In this document: positions 25,950-38,010 of the stretch, one piece after another
How positions within the stretch are numbered: the first letter of the stretch is position 1
How the letters are laid out: every line of letters begins with the position of its first letter
Source: Pontederia crassipes
Lineage: Eukaryota; Streptophyta; Magnoliopsida; Commelinales; Pontederiaceae
Assembly: GCA_030549335.1 (NCBI GenBank)
Contig: CM060195.1
Location: 14,749,501 to 14,813,500, forward strand
Reading direction: 5' to 3'
DNA length: 64,000 nt
Notes under the pieces: generated by a model
What the model was told of the DNA's origin: nothing
Databases searched by the model: none
Seen by the model: the letters and a program-made list of their open reading frames with translations, nothing else
Translations under genes and position numbers: made by a program

Positions 25950-26215
25950 GGAGTGTCTTCCAACTCTCTAAAAAAGCAATTGGAGTGTCTTTCAATTTTC
26001 TTGTGCCTAGGGCGTACAACCTCTACACTATATTATGGAGTGTCTTTCAACTCCCTAAAAAAGCATGTGGAGTATCTTTAGATTTTCTTGTGCCTATAGC
26101 AAAGAATCTAAACCCCATATGATTATGGAGTGTCTTTCAATTCCTAAAAAGAGTCAGTGGTGTATCTTTTGACTCCTTTGTGATTTATGGATTGTGCCTT
26201 TCAATTCCTTAGTTC
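25950..26215 (+). repeat. ~88-bp tandem repeat, three units
   Basis: Units start at about 25950, 26037 and 26127 with GGAGTGTCTTYCAAYTCYCTA and contain a second inner copy (TGGAGTRTCTTT...CTTGTGCCTA). The period is 87-90 bp and similarity falls towards the right. It is non-coding. Confidence 0.8.
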
Positions 26216-26219
26216 ATTA

Positions 26220-27700
26220 TCATCAACATATAATCCAAGAGCTCTTTGATAACATTTTCATCTTATATCTTGCTTAATCCATAATATCTTTGGATTCATT
26301 ATGATGAGATCTTAATCTTTCAAGTCAAAAGGAGTGCAATAAAGTTTTAAATATTCATGATGCATGTATTCATAGAAAAATTAGAATTGCATTTAAACTT
26401 ATTTTACTTAATTTGATAATAGAATTTATCAATTTATTTATTTATTTATTTAAATTCTTTGAATCAGTAATCTACCTCTAGATGGTGTTATTTTCTAGGA
26501 AAAATCAATAGAAAACAACAAAGGAAGGGATAAATAAAAATCACACAAAATGGAGTCAAACTAGCTTCCAAAAAATAAAAAATATTATCATAGGTTGTGA
26601 CAAATTTGTCACGACAATTACAAAGAATTATCTGACAAAGGCTAAATTCGAGTTAGTAATATATCTTTAATAGAATTGTCAATGCAAAAGGACTCATACA
26701 CATATCATATGCCATGGAGATCAATTGTAAATAAATTATGATAAAAAATTAGAGTTTAACAAGGCTAAAATCTTAGAATTATTTATAATCCGAATTTACC
26801 AGATTTTGCATGATAAAGGTTTTTATTTTTTCTTCGATCGCAAGAAAACTCGATTTTCTAATAACTAGTGATGTCTAGCAACTGCTAGAGCCTACAATCA
26901 GAGCTTTCAAACCAAGAGCTTTCAAACCAAGAATGAAGGAGAACATCTGAAGAACGTGGAGAGGAATTTTGCACACTAAACTCAATCGAGTATGTGCATA
27001 AAAGTTCTGGCACACTGTTTCTAAAGAGCACTTCCTATTCCACTTTATGTTAGAATGATGTTATAAGATTTAAAAAATTATTCTATTTCATCACTTTAAT
27101 TTAGATAATTAGTTTATATTTATTTTTTAGTTAGAATTGTAAAATACTTATTGGTAATTTTTTTTTGGATTTTTCTTTAACTGAATATTAATTTATCCAG
27201 TCTTTATGAACATGATTATTATGCATAATGCTTTTCTTCATATTTGAATGACTTTGAGTTAGTTATTAATAGGGTGTGATAAATTCTTAGTTCATAATTT
27301 TCTATAAGCACTAATTATTATCTTTTATGTTAAAATAATGCATGTCCTAGTCTAGTGGAATCGGGTGTGGAATATTAATTATGTGATCTGCTTAATTAAC
27401 TAGATAAGGGCGATTGAGTAGTTTAGGAATTACACACATAGTATCTTAATTTCGATAAAATTGAGTGTAGAACCGAGTGGAGTATTTTCAGTTTATTACC
27501 AGTTTAAGATAGTTTATTTATTTGGTAAGGGAAATTATATTTTTGGTATTCCTAATCCATATAAAGACTAAACTTGATTATCTTTGATGATTTACACAAG
27601 TTAATAAGTTATTTGATATCATTGTAGATAATCCTAATGACCTACACATCATTAGTTTCATTTAATTTTGGTCCTTTATCTTTCTCTAAAATTTATTTAT
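26220..27700. other. Probable Athila LTR / leader remnant
   Basis: No gene. The stretch leads directly into the Athila-type pre-gag leader at 27700-27890, so it is likely its LTR or 5' UTR, but no LTR boundary could be set. Confidence 0.35.
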
Positions 27701-27739
27701 TTTAACATCGCTTATCTCATCTATGTTGTCTCCTATTAA

Positions 27740-27890
27740 CCTTTGAGAGATAGATAAGTAAATTAGTTCTCCATAGGATCAACGACTCTATACTCTTACA
27801 CTTTATTACTTAAGTGACTAGTGTGCTTGACGGCATAATTATACAGTTATGATCATCATGTCATGTTTTTGACGCTCTTATCGGGGAATT
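27740..27890 (+). other. Athila/Tat pre-gag leader
   Basis: The order TTAGTTCTCCATAGGATCAACGACTC, then a GTGTGCTTGACGGC-like word, then GTTTTTGACGCTCTTATCGG (about 27864) matches the leader of Athila/Tat retrotransposons (canonical GTTTTTGGCGCCGTTGCCGGGG just upstream of gag). It is mutated but in the right place, upstream of the gag remains at 28100-30720. Confidence 0.65.
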
Positions 27891-28167
27891 AATCTCTACT
27901 ATCTACTCTTATTTCATGATACTTTGAGACTCTTTGTTTTCTATTTTTTTGGTTGGTGATTGTACGTAGTCTTCTTTTCACATACCATCTATTATGGACC
28001 CCTTGATTTGTGACACTCTAGAGCACTTGAATCGTGACACTCGTCATAACACTCGAAAGGTGTCTCTAGAATTTGATCTTAAGATTGAATGAACTACACA
28101 ACTATTGTGAAAAATGACAATGGCTAAACGATAAGAACGTCGTCGAATCGAACATGAAGATGAAGAA

Positions 28168-29729
28168 CACTACAAGAAAAATGACCATTAACAAGAAAAA
28201 AAGTTACAAATATGTCATATAAGAAAATTATGCAAGGTAGTTGGAGAAGAAGAGAAAAGAACAACAAAAGGCAAGAAATTTGGAAGAGAAGAAAAATGGA
28301 TTTTATTTGCCAGTCTTCTTTTGGGTGATAGAATCTGAATTGTGCACAAAACACATCTGTGTGCCCACATAATAATGTCACCAGAATTTTGGTTATGTAT
28401 TTATACTACTTTGACTTAAGGAAAATATCAAAGGGTGAATGATACAGTGAAGAGGTGCGAGACATGTTTAGTACTTGTCCTTCTTGGGGATCCTGATTAG
28501 TTAAAGCACAAAAAGGAATGATCATAAAAATTAGAGCTTTTAAATGGTTTGGGAATCTGTTTTTTTTTCTTTCCTGTTGTTTTCTCTCCATTCATCTCAA
28601 GGTGTCTTGTTGGAATTCCCTTCATAAAATAGAAATGTCTGAAAGAAAACAAAAAGGAAGACACCCATGCACTTTGAAATGTTGGATTCAAGACAAGTTG
28701 GCACGTAGAATATTATATGGACTATGTGAACTCCGTTAGAAACCATGTGGATTTGAGGCAAGTTGACACCTGGTGTGTATAAAAATGGAAAAAGAACAGG
28801 ACGTGGATTTCATTTCATTCCACAAAAGAGTTATTTAATGTTTTTATCTTGTTGAGAAAATGAAGCCAGTGGAAACTAAGATTTTAGAATTAAATATGCT
28901 AAGACTTTAGGAATTTTTTATTGCAGATTCAAAATCCAGCAACAAAAAGAAAAGAACAAAGTAACAAAATAAAATCACACAAGCTAACAACTACAATGAT
29001 GGAAATCCAATTGAAGCAGGACAATTGATAAGAGAGGGCGAGCAAACCTGAGGCCGATGAATGACTTGGACTCCAAGCAAAACTCCTCCGACAATAAGAA
29101 GTTGGATTTTCCCAAATCTTTTAATAAGACAAAATGAAATGATTTAGAAAGCAAAAGATCTCAGAAATTGGAAGATGTACCTCATGGGGTAGCAAGCGTA
29201 CAGCAACATGAGAAAAAAATAAAACATGTACCTCGTGCGGCAGCAATCCTTAAACTTTGCAATGTCCAAAAGCCATCACAGCCATCACGACCAAGAAGAT
29301 GAAGCGGCCAGGCACAATTTTTTGGAGAGCCACAACTTGCTTTTTGTTTAGGGCTTCTCTTTGTCTATTTCATGAGACGGCTAGCATTCTTTTTTTTCTC
29401 ATCATGGAGGGACATGTAGCCGACCCACCTAGTGGGATAAGATTTTGTTGTTGTTGTTATTGTTGTATGGAGGGATTTTTTTATTTAACCCGCCAATACT
29501 ATTAACGACAAGACTCTGGTCCTTGTATGTGTTCTCTTCAACGTCCAGCCTAATCCGGTCATTGTATCAAACTTTTAACGACTTGAAGGATAACATTTAA
29601 TGACCGGTCAAAGTTCGATCCTTAATTTAGACGACCAGAATAATTTTTGACCATAAAAACATGTCTTTAACGACGAGATTTTCGTTTGGTCATTAGTTAT
29701 CATCGTTAAAAATCTTGTTTCTTGTAGTG
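28168..29729. mobile_element. Non-autonomous CACTA element, 1562 bp, TSD GAA
   Basis: It begins CACTACAAGAAAA (28168-28180) and ends TTTCTTGTAGTG (29718-29729), the terminal inverted repeat of CACTA (En/Spm) elements. Both flanks are GAA (28165-28167 and 29730-29732), a perfect 3-bp target duplication. The right subterminal part repeats TTAACGAC-type words. No transposase was seen. The interior includes a likely RTE-LINE tail at 29405-29466. Confidence 0.88.
29405..29466 (+). mobile_element. Possible 3' tail of an RTE-type LINE
   Basis: GTAGCCGACCCACCTAGTGG, then GATAAG and a run of TTG triplets (29445-29466), looks like the conserved 3' end of plant RTE LINEs (GTAGCCGACCCCA..TGGGA..AAGGCTTxGTTGTTGTTGTT). 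It lies inside the CACTA element at 28168-29729. No reverse transcriptase was seen next to it. Confidence 0.4.
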
Positions 29730-31379
29730 GAAGAGGAACAACTGAATATGAGGGTTTAAATTTCTGCAAAATATTCGGATGCCAACTCGAGCATTGTGAT
29801 TCCAACAATCACAATAAACAACTTTGAACTTAATTCGCCATCACTTGAATGTTTGAAGCTCATCAATTTGCCAAACTTTTCCATGAAAATCCTCTTGATC
29901 ATCTTGATAAATTTTTGTGCATTGTAGCACTGTTCAAAGCAATAACGTTTCTATAGATGGTTCTCGACTAATGCTATTTCCTTTTTCCTTAGGAGATAAA
30001 TATTTACTTGGCTGAAAACTCCTTCTACATGATTGATCAAGACTTGATATCAACTCATGGACAAATTTATCAACAACCACCTCAAAAGATAGCAAAGCTA
30101 AGAAATGAAGTCCGATCTTTTCGACAAGATGAAGATAAGATGCTCTTTGAGACATGGGAAAGATTAAGGAACTCTTGTTTGGTGTCTCCAAGTCCACTTT
30201 GGGAAAAACTTGAAGGCTTTTACAATGGGTTGCACAAGGACACTTGATTCCTCATTTGGAGGAACGATTATGGGGAAGATGAAATTGCAAGAGATATATG
30301 ATCTTACAAATGATGTAGTTCTTAATTCTTGGAAATCCAAACATAATGTGCAAAGAAGAGGATTAAACAAAGTTGAATGTGATCAAGTAGTGACTTAGCC
30401 GGAGTAATTAAACGAAAACGTTTGATATGTTCATTAGTAAAATAACCCATAAGAACTTCGTGGAGGAGGGCACTTGAATTCTGAATGCCTAGGAGGTAAT
30501 AATTTTAATCAAGTTGAAGATGTTAACTTTGTCTCTAATTCTTATTTCAGAAATCCAGCCATGAGAAACATGTACAATCCAAGTTGATGAAATTATCCCA
30601 ATTTTTCGTGAAGACAAAATTAAGGACAACAGTCACATCCGTGAAATAACTTTCAGTGATCACAATTTCAATAGTTACAATCTTAATAATAACAACATGA
30701 AACAATGACCAACTTGGAAGAACTATCACTACAAGAAAAGGGGCCTTTAACGATCAACTATTAATGTCGAGATAAAAAAATGATCATTATAAATAAATAA
30801 CAGTGACAAGAAAAAGATACGGACATTATTAAACATATTATTAATGAAAGATAAAATTTCTCTTCTCAAAAAAATAAATTTCAATACTTAAAGTGATTAT
30901 TAATGACCATTAAATTTTGTCGTCATTAATTATTTATAAATTAAGATCAAGTAGGCATGAAATTAATATTTTACTTGGCGGGAACTAAACATTTCCCTCT
31001 TCTACTTCCTCAAGCAATACCAATTTTAAAAAATAAATTAGTTTATGTATTTAGTTAACTTAATTACATATTATAAAATCCAATAGAAAGAAAGATAGAA
31101 AAAATTGTTATACAATCTATTATAATTTCCCCCATAAAAAGAAAGCAAAAACATGTTAAAAAACCCTAGTAGATGAAAAAAATTGTTTCCTAGCTTCCTC
31201 CTCTCCTCACAATTTGCCACGCGATCAAAGCTTCATCCGAGCAAATGGTAAGTACATTGCCTTCCCCCCCGCCGCCAGTGGTAGAAGCCCCTCCGCCTCG
31301 CCCGCTCGCACGCGTCCTCCTTCTCCGGATCTTGGTCCCCCTTCTCTACCGCCGCCGATCAGAACCCCCCCCCCCCCCC

Positions 31380-33150
31380 CACTGCAAGAAAATCATCGAT
31401 TAGTAACGTAACAATATAGACTCTAATGCATCCCTAACTCGGTGCTAAAGACAATAGTGACGCATTAGCGTCGACTTCGCACCACAGGCTTGGTGACGAC
31501 ATTTCTCAAATGCTAATAGTGTCGACTTCGTACCATAGGCTTGGTGACACCATTTCTCAAATGCTAATAGCATCGACTTCGTGCCTATGGGTATGTCGAC
31601 GCTATTACCGTCGAACGGTGACATTAATACGACACTATAATGACGCAAGAAGTGTCATCGTGAAGCACTAACATGCATCGCTACTCCGACTCTAAAGCGG
31701 CACTGAAATTGTCGACGCTCATCCGATGCCAAGTTGGCATTACGTTGCGACACTAATCAAACACTAATGTGGCGCTATAATTCAATTTTCCTGTGTCACT
31801 ACTGTAACACTAACGTGACGCTAAATATTGAGATGCCATTGCGACGCTAAAGAGATACTACGAACAATATGTTCATCCATTGATTGAATTGTCACCTTGC
31901 TCATTCAGCCACTAAATTACATTACAACGACGCTCCATCCATTGATTGCTAATTTTTACATTACAGTTGAAAAACCATCAAATTACATTACATGTACATA
32001 CATTTCCATTATATTAAATTACATTACAACACATATACATTTCTATTACATCAAATTACATCTATCACAATTAGATGATCTAATTACATCAAATTACAGT
32101 TGAGAGCCTCCTCATCGTCCTCCTCCTTGGATGACTGCGAGAAGACCCATCACCGCCATGAGTCCCGCGTGTCATGCAATGCCTCGTACGCTGGCCAGGC
32201 CAGCCGCCAGAGGGAAAGAAGATGCATCTGCCGCCAACCATGAGGTAGTTGCCGCCATAGGGGAAGACGATGCGTCCACCTTCAGCCACTGCGCATGCCT
32301 GGATGGCCACCTGGACGGTGGCTATGTCATCGAAGTCCGTGATGGAGAAGATGAGGCCACCGACGCATCGTCGGAGGAGAGGCACCGGATCTGGCGGGCA
32401 CTGGAGCGGTGGTGGTCGTTGGAGAGATGAAGATGTGGAGGAGGCGAAGGCGCTTGGGCGGCGTTGGTGCAGGAGGAGGAGGAGGAGGGAGGAGGAGGAG
32501 GCGGCATCGTCGGAAGAGCAGCAACAGTAAGAGGTGGAGGAATCGACAACAGTTGGAGGAGGAGGACACGAATGTGGCAGTATCGTCCGGGTAGGCAGCA
32601 ATGGAGGAGGAGGAGGACAACGAGGCCGCGGAAGTGGCATCCGGACAAGCAGCAATGGAGGAGGAGGAGACGAGGATGTTGCGGCGGCATCCGGGCAGGC
32701 AGAAACGGAGGTGGAGGAGATGAGGATGTGGCGGCATTATCTGGGCAGGCTGAGTGGTTAAAAGGGTGAAAACTAGCATCCGAGCAGGCGGAACCGTCGG
32801 ATTAAATGACAGGACGGTTCGGATTTATTCTTCTACGAGCACACTAATTGCCATTTAGCGTCGCAAATTTGGTGACGCTGTTGCGTTGCTAATGTGGCAC
32901 CACGTTAATTTAATTTAGATAGATAATTAATTTTAAAATATGTCAAATACCATTGCAGATTATCGACCCAGATATTGCGACACTAAGCTAGGATATAGCG
33001 TCTCATTGGCGTCGACAATCTGAGACGCTAAACTAGCGTCACAAGATAGTGACGCTATTTTGACACTAAAATGGAGTAGTGACGGAATTGTCGACGCTAT
33101 TGTGAACCCATTGTGTCTCTATAGCTATGCGTCGCAAAGGTGGTGTAAAT
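31380..33150. mobile_element. GACGCTA-repeat CACTA-like segment
   Basis: It begins CACTGCAAGAAAA, one base off the CACTA terminus, directly after a poly(C) run. 31430-31870 and 32830-33150 are dense in short words such as GTCGACGCTAT, GCGACGCTAA and GTGACGCTA. The same words fill 47460-48010, so the two loci belong to one family. The right terminus was not found. The centre (32100-32790) is GC-rich, purine-biased and contains a minisatellite; it gives several overlapping low-complexity frames that I do not regard as genes. Confidence 0.5.
32540..32752 (+). repeat. GC-rich minisatellite, ~50-54-bp units
   Basis: Four units of the form GGCAGCAATGGAGGAGGAGG..GACGAGGATGTGGCGGC..ATCCGGGCA follow one another, with most unit-length variation in the GGA run. 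All frames through it are low-complexity. Confidence 0.75.
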
Positions 33151-33177
33151 TATTAACTATGTATATATGTATATATA

Positions 33178-33295
33178 AATGTGATATATATATGTGTGTG
33201 TGTGTAATGTGTGTATATGTATATGTATATATGTATATGTATATATGTATATGTATATATGTATATGTGTATATGTATGTATATGCAGTACATAT
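33178..33295 (+). repeat. (TATATG/TG)n microsatellite tract
   Basis: Alternating TATATGTGTG and GTATATGTATAT words over about 115 bp. Confidence 0.9.
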
Positions 33296-33299
33296 GTAT

Positions 33300-35500
33300 A
33301 TGTTCATCAACGTCGTCTAAAAAATTTGAAAGTCATATGTCAATCAAATGAGGCAATTCTACGAAGTACCAAGATGTCCAATTTTCAAGAAAAATAATTT
33401 TTAATATTATTTTAAGTGCCCGAAGGACCATTTTGAATACTCTTTTTACATTTGGATACCCAAATAATTCTAAGAAAATCAACATTTTTCAAAAAAAAAT
33501 TGAAAGCTATATGTCAACTAAATGGGACTGCTCCGAGCACTCTCGAAAGGTCCAAATTTTGAGAACACACATTTTTAGTTTTCTTAGGTGGGGCAGAAGT
33601 TTTGAGGATTTTTTATAATTACAAAAACTAGGTATATTGAGAATCGGAACGGAAAAGACATGAAAGATAAAATGTTTGCACCGCCCAACCTTCTCGAGCC
33701 CTTTGAAATGCCTATTTTTGTGGCAATCCGAGTGAGGACCGCGGAGAACCGGTCGTTTCTATTCTGAAACTTTGCTCATTTTATTGAATTTCTTCCGACC
33801 TTCAATCTCCATGATTCTTGTGCGGCCGGGAGAGCTTACATTGATCTCTACGAGTCTATTATTTTTGTTTTGACCGATTCCCACCGAACTCATGCTGGCG
33901 ATCGTCGGAAGCCTTTTTTCCTAGATTCTTAACTCTGCCATCCGGCCTCCTAAAATTGTCAAAAAATACTGAAAAATCTGTATTAACATGATCTACAAGA
34001 GGTACAATTTCATGATGATCCGATGGTCGGATCTTCGACAATCGCCATTTGAATCCCATGAAAAATGAAGAAGCACTATTATCCTAATTTTGGAATTTGA
34101 GAATTTGAGTATAATGTATGTATAGCATGGCATACTAAATTTTGTATATTATAGAATAGAATAATATAGTATAGTATGGTGTATAATATAGTATAATATA
34201 GTTAAGTATAGTACATTGTATTGTATAGTATGTATGTATGTATGTATGTATGTATGTATGTATATGTATTATTTATATAGGTAGCATATATATGTTTGTA
34301 TTGAGTATAAATAACATATATAATTATACAAATTAACATTACCTAAATACGAATAATAATTAACATTACTTATATAAATACTTGTATATTCTTAAAATTC
34401 TAATGTTGGTGCCCCCCACCCCCTTCCTCGCCACTATCCGCATCCCGGTCCCCCTTCGCCGCCGCCACCGGAAAAAGCTCCACCCTCCCCTGTCTCATGG
34501 CACCATTTTTGTAACTTATTCGAATGCTTGTGCTGGTGAAATTTGTGCCAAAATTTAACTTTTTGTCATTATTTGTCATCCTTTCCACTCTGAAAAAAAT
34601 AAGATTTTAGTGGTAGCCATAATGTTTTAATCAGTTTAGTTTTTTTAACCTCGATTATATTTTTATCTCCAAATAATAGTAAAAGGTAAAATTGTAATAT
34701 GATAAATAAAGATATGGAACTTAAGAGAAAAGTGACGGATGGGCAAAATGGAGAAGTTGGAAGTTACTGAATGTTTTTATAGATTAAGGATGAAAATATA
34801 AATAACTTATAATTTAGGAGAGGAAAATAGAAATAACTAAATTTTTATGTATACTTTGAAATTTTCTAAAACCAAATTTTGTACAGCTTCCCAAAAATTT
34901 TTATAACTTCACCCTAATAGAGTTTGTGTTTCCCATTTAGTCTCATTCGCAAATAGTTTATACCTTCCATCATATTTCTTGAGAATTGTATTTTTGATAC
35001 TAAGATAAAGAGGTCATTTTTTCAACTAGGTTGTTAACTGAAGTTGCCTTCAATCGTGGGTGCCCCTTAACCTTCTGTCCTATGTTATTCGTAAGTCCTC
35101 TATCCTTTTGTTTTTTTTACAATATTGATCTCTTGTTGGTCACGGTTCGTACTTTTCATCAATCAGTTACATATATAAGAAATTACATACAGCTCGTGAA
35201 CTTATGTGTCCATTCAACTTATTAGATTTTCCACGGTAAAGTTTTAGACTGCAAAATACTTGTAGTGGTATTTTTCCTTTTTTGAAGTCCTTTAGATACT
35301 CCTTGACTTTATCATATGCTATCTAATAACTAGATAATTTAATATTGATCCTATCAACTTATCTTAGACTTCTTAGAATATCAATACCTGATTAACTAGA
35401 TAATATTGATCATGTCAACTTGTTAATGTAGTCAGTACATTTAGTAATGTATAATTAATATTTTTTTCCATACTCCCACCCACCTCTTAGACCATATAGT
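33300..35500. other. Interior of the large CACTA element, no gene
   Basis: It contains two diverged copies of a ~180-bp unit (TTGAAAGTCATATGTCAATCAAATG at about 33320 and TTGAAAGCTATATGTCAACTAAATG at about 33500), a (GTAT)n tract at 34226-34262 and otherwise AT-rich non-coding sequence. The GC-rich piece at 34410-34500 has no recognisable coding content. Confidence 0.4.
34226..34264 (+). repeat. (GTAT)n microsatellite
   Basis: About nine GTAT tetranucleotides within the large CACTA element. Confidence 0.9.
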
Positions 35501-35559
35501 TAGTTAACATTGTGCGTTTATATTTTATTTGACATTGTTTTATCTTTTTAACATGTAGG

Positions 35560-36065
35560 AAGGCAAAGATGATAATCCGCCAGATGTAAGAGCAATTTTC
35601 TTTGAAACATAAAAAAAGGATACTAGGCTTATTGGTCCTACTGCAATTGAAAGACATGTACATTTAATTATTCATTTATGTTCACTTGAATTTTTGACAA
35701 AAAGTTGCATTCATTTTTTCTTGTTCATTTGTAGGTTGAAATTCAAGAACTTGTTTGGTTGGAACTGACAATTAAACTTATATAAGTAGTAGAGAGATGT
35801 TTTGAATTTTAAAATCGTAGTCATGTCATTGGCTTTGGAGTTGGAATAAAGGCAAAATATTTGAGAGGAACAAATTAAAAAAGTGTACTATTAAATGAGT
35901 TGCGGGTCACTTGACAAGAGAACAATTCTTTTTGAGAGGAGAATGAGTCTTTGAAGAATCGTTTGAACTCTATAGAAATTCAAATGCAACAAGTACTACA
36001 ACATTGCTTTGGACAATTTAATGCTCAAAGTCCAGCAACACAAGGATCAAACAATGAAAACTAAG
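35560..36065 (+). pseudogene. CACTA (En/Spm, plant transposase family) transposase remnant
   Basis: Pieces in + orientation resemble the C-terminal part of Ptta/En/Spm transposases. IFFET, a stop, then KKDTRLIGP is near 35595-35640 (compare the THxKKDGxFVxP motif). VIGFGVGIKAKYLRG is near 35825-35870 (compare VLGxGxGxxPK). EENESLKNRLNSIEIQMQQV is near 35935-35995, a coiled-coil end, followed by SPATQGSNNEN and a stop near 36063. Several stop codons interrupt it and an intron may separate the parts. It supports a once-autonomous CACTA as the host element at 30727. Confidence 0.6.
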
Positions 36066-36719
36066 TGGTTTGTTTCATTGTATGTTTTATCTTAAATTGC
36101 CTTATTATTTATAAGTTATTGCTTTCCATTTTGTTGTTAATTCAACAATCATTGCACATTTATTAAAAAAAATTATGTATTTTGTCAACTTTTCAGATTT
36201 TGAATATATGGAAACAAAGAGATGCAATTCAAAGCTCAAATTAGTTATTTTACTTTTAGAATAGTGTAAGCATTTTTTTGAGGAAGGAACGAGATTAATG
36301 GCTTAAAAAATTTGGATGCTAAATGTTATTGATCTTGACTACTATGAACAATTGTTTGCTTGGATAATTGTTGTTTTTGAAGTTATATGAATAATCCATT
36401 GTGGTAAATTAATTTACATTTTATATTATAGTTTGTGAGTTTATTTTAAGTTGAATGATTTTTGAGAAAGTGTGTTGCGGATTATGTGTCAATTAAATCA
36501 AGTTGATAAAGTCCATTTAAATCGATTTAGTATACTATGTCGATTGACCAATTTCAAGCAATGATAGTCATTATAATAGTGGTTACACTACAAGAAAAAT
36601 GGTATTTTCCGACAGTCAAAATCGTCATAAAATTGAAAAAATCCATCGAAAATAGAGGTTTTCGACGAATTTATCGACGGAAACGATCGGTCAAAAAAAG
36701 TGGTGTCACAAACTATTTC

Positions 36720-37010
36720 AGACGGTTTGGAAAACACCCGTCAGAAGTTCCGACAGTTGCGACCGTCTGAAACTTCTGACGGTTGCAACCGTCGAGGCGT
36801 TCCGATAGCTGCGACCGTCGAAACTTCGACGGTTGCAACCGCTCAAAACGTTTCGACGATCGCAACCGTCAAACTTCCGACGGTTGCAATCGCCAAAATA
36901 TTATTGGCGATTGCGACAGTCAATATGTTCTGGCGGTCGTGATCATTGATAATTCTGGCGATTGCTGAATCGTCGATAAGTTCTGACGGTTGCGACCGTC
37001 GCAAACAATT
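36720..37010 (+). repeat. Subterminal palindrome array of the nested CACTA
   Basis: At intervals of about 25-32 bp the motif GACGGTTGCGACCGTC and variants (GACAGTTGCGACCGTC, GACGGTTGCAACCGTC, GGCGATTGCGACAGTC) recur, separated by AANTTC spacers. Subterminal repeats of this kind are transposase-binding sites in characterised CACTA elements; that role here is inferred. Confidence 0.75.
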
Positions 37011-37026
37011 TTTAACATATAAAAAA

Positions 37027-37345
37027 TTTGGCGCCGATCTGGCCGGCAGCCGCCGATCGAGCCGCCTGGCGGCCGATGTGGCCGCAGCCTGCCAGATCAG
37101 GCCGTCGAACCGCTTGGCGGCTGATCTGGCGCCTGGCGGCCGATCGAGCGCCAGGCAGCCGATCGAGCCGCCTGGTGGCTGATCTAGCTGGCAGCGGCCG
37201 GATCAGGCCGCCTAGAGACCGATCTTGCCGGCTGCGGCCGGATGAGGCTGCCTGGCGGTCGATCTAGCCTGGCAGCGGCTGATCTAGCCGACAGTGGCCG
37301 GATCAGACCGCCTGGCGACCGATCTGGCCGGTTGCGGCCGGATCA
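37027..37345 (+). repeat. GC-rich imperfect tandem repeat (CCGATCTGGCCGG)
   Basis: Units built from GATCNGGCCGCCTGGCGGCCGATC- and GGCCGGCAGCGGCCGGATCA-type words repeat at about 50-65 bp. The tract is over 65% GC, while the flanks are AT-rich. Long frames through it are products of the repeat, not genes. Confidence 0.75.
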
Positions 37346-37629
37346 GGCCATGAGAGGGAGAGAGAGTCCGATAGAGGGCTCGCTGATGACGGGAGAGAGA
37401 GAGGGGGGGCGCCGGCGGCCGAAGGCTGGCGAGAGGGGTCATCGTTCGAGAGAGAGGAGGTAGAGAGAGTGGAGAGCGGAGAAAATAGAAAATAGAAGGA
37501 TAAAATAGAGTGAAGACGTGAATAAATAGAAGGAGAAAGAAAGTGGAGAGGGGAAAAGAAAAAAAAGGCGGGGAAATGGGGTGAGATTATTTTTTAATTA
37601 CCGACGATTTTGACCATCGAAACATATAA

Positions 37630-38010
37630 TAATAAAAATATATTTACGTTACCGACGGTTTGGACCGTCAGAAGTTTTGATGGTCCGAATCGACGATAAT
37701 TATAATAATGAAATACTAATAATATTATATGTTATGATATATACACTTACAATATTTAATTATTTTTTATGTTACCGACGGTCCCGACCGTCTAAAATTT
37801 TGACGGTTCGAACCATCGGTAATTATAATAATAATATTCTAATAATATTATATATTATGATATATACGCTTACAATATTTAATTATTTTTTTCATTAGAA
37901 ATAATAAAAGACCAACTATATTATGATAAAATACCAATATATAAGATTATAATATTTAGTCATTTTTTGATTACCGACGATTCGGACCGTCGGAACTTCC
38001 GACGGATTGG
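37630..38010 (+). repeat. ~135-145-bp tandem units in the right arm of the nested CACTA
   Basis: Units beginning at about 37645, 37785 and 37960 share GTTACCGACGGTYYVGACCG, a TTTTGAYGGTYCGAAYC inner word and the tail ACAATATTTAATTATTTTTT. Similarity declines in the third unit. Confidence 0.7.

Larger units (their letters stand above)
28110..30726 (+). pseudogene. Athila-like gag remnant, interrupted by a CACTA element
   Basis: Gag-like coding remains lie on both sides of the CACTA insertion at 28168-29729; across the join the frame reads IEHEDEE / EEQLNM. From about 30030 the Retrotrans_gag core reads AKLRNEVRSFRQDEDKMLF, then ETWERLRN, then FYNGLHKDT. A frameshift follows, then LDSSFGGTIMGKM and EIYDLTNDVVLNS. 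Near 30465-30590 are GGGHLNSECLGGNNFNQVEDVNFV and NPAMRNMYNPS, matching the zinc-knuckle and VxxVGNF..NPYSNTYNP stretch of Athila gag. Stops and frameshifts show it is dead. A second CACTA element begins at 30727, directly after TWKNY. Confidence 0.75.

Noticed and set aside
28141-28200. Possible microRNA or inverted-repeat hairpin at the CACTACAAGAAAA words
   Set aside because: These are CACTA termini with matching opposite ends and 3-bp duplications, which explains the inverted symmetry.
32089-32779. Six overlapping frames of 60-188 codons on both strands
   Set aside because: All are low-complexity translations (poly-Pro/Ser/Arg/Gly) of a GGA-rich minisatellite region within a CACTA-like segment; no domain or codon bias points to one frame.
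36720-37010. Regularly spaced ~27-bp repeats resembling a CRISPR array
   Set aside because: The repeats are palindromic and variable, the spacers are near-identical short AT words, and they sit inside a plant CACTA element.
36946-37463. Three long + strand frames of 73-79 codons
   Set aside because: They translate the CCGATCTGGCCGG tandem repeat of the nested CACTA element and overlap each other in different frames.
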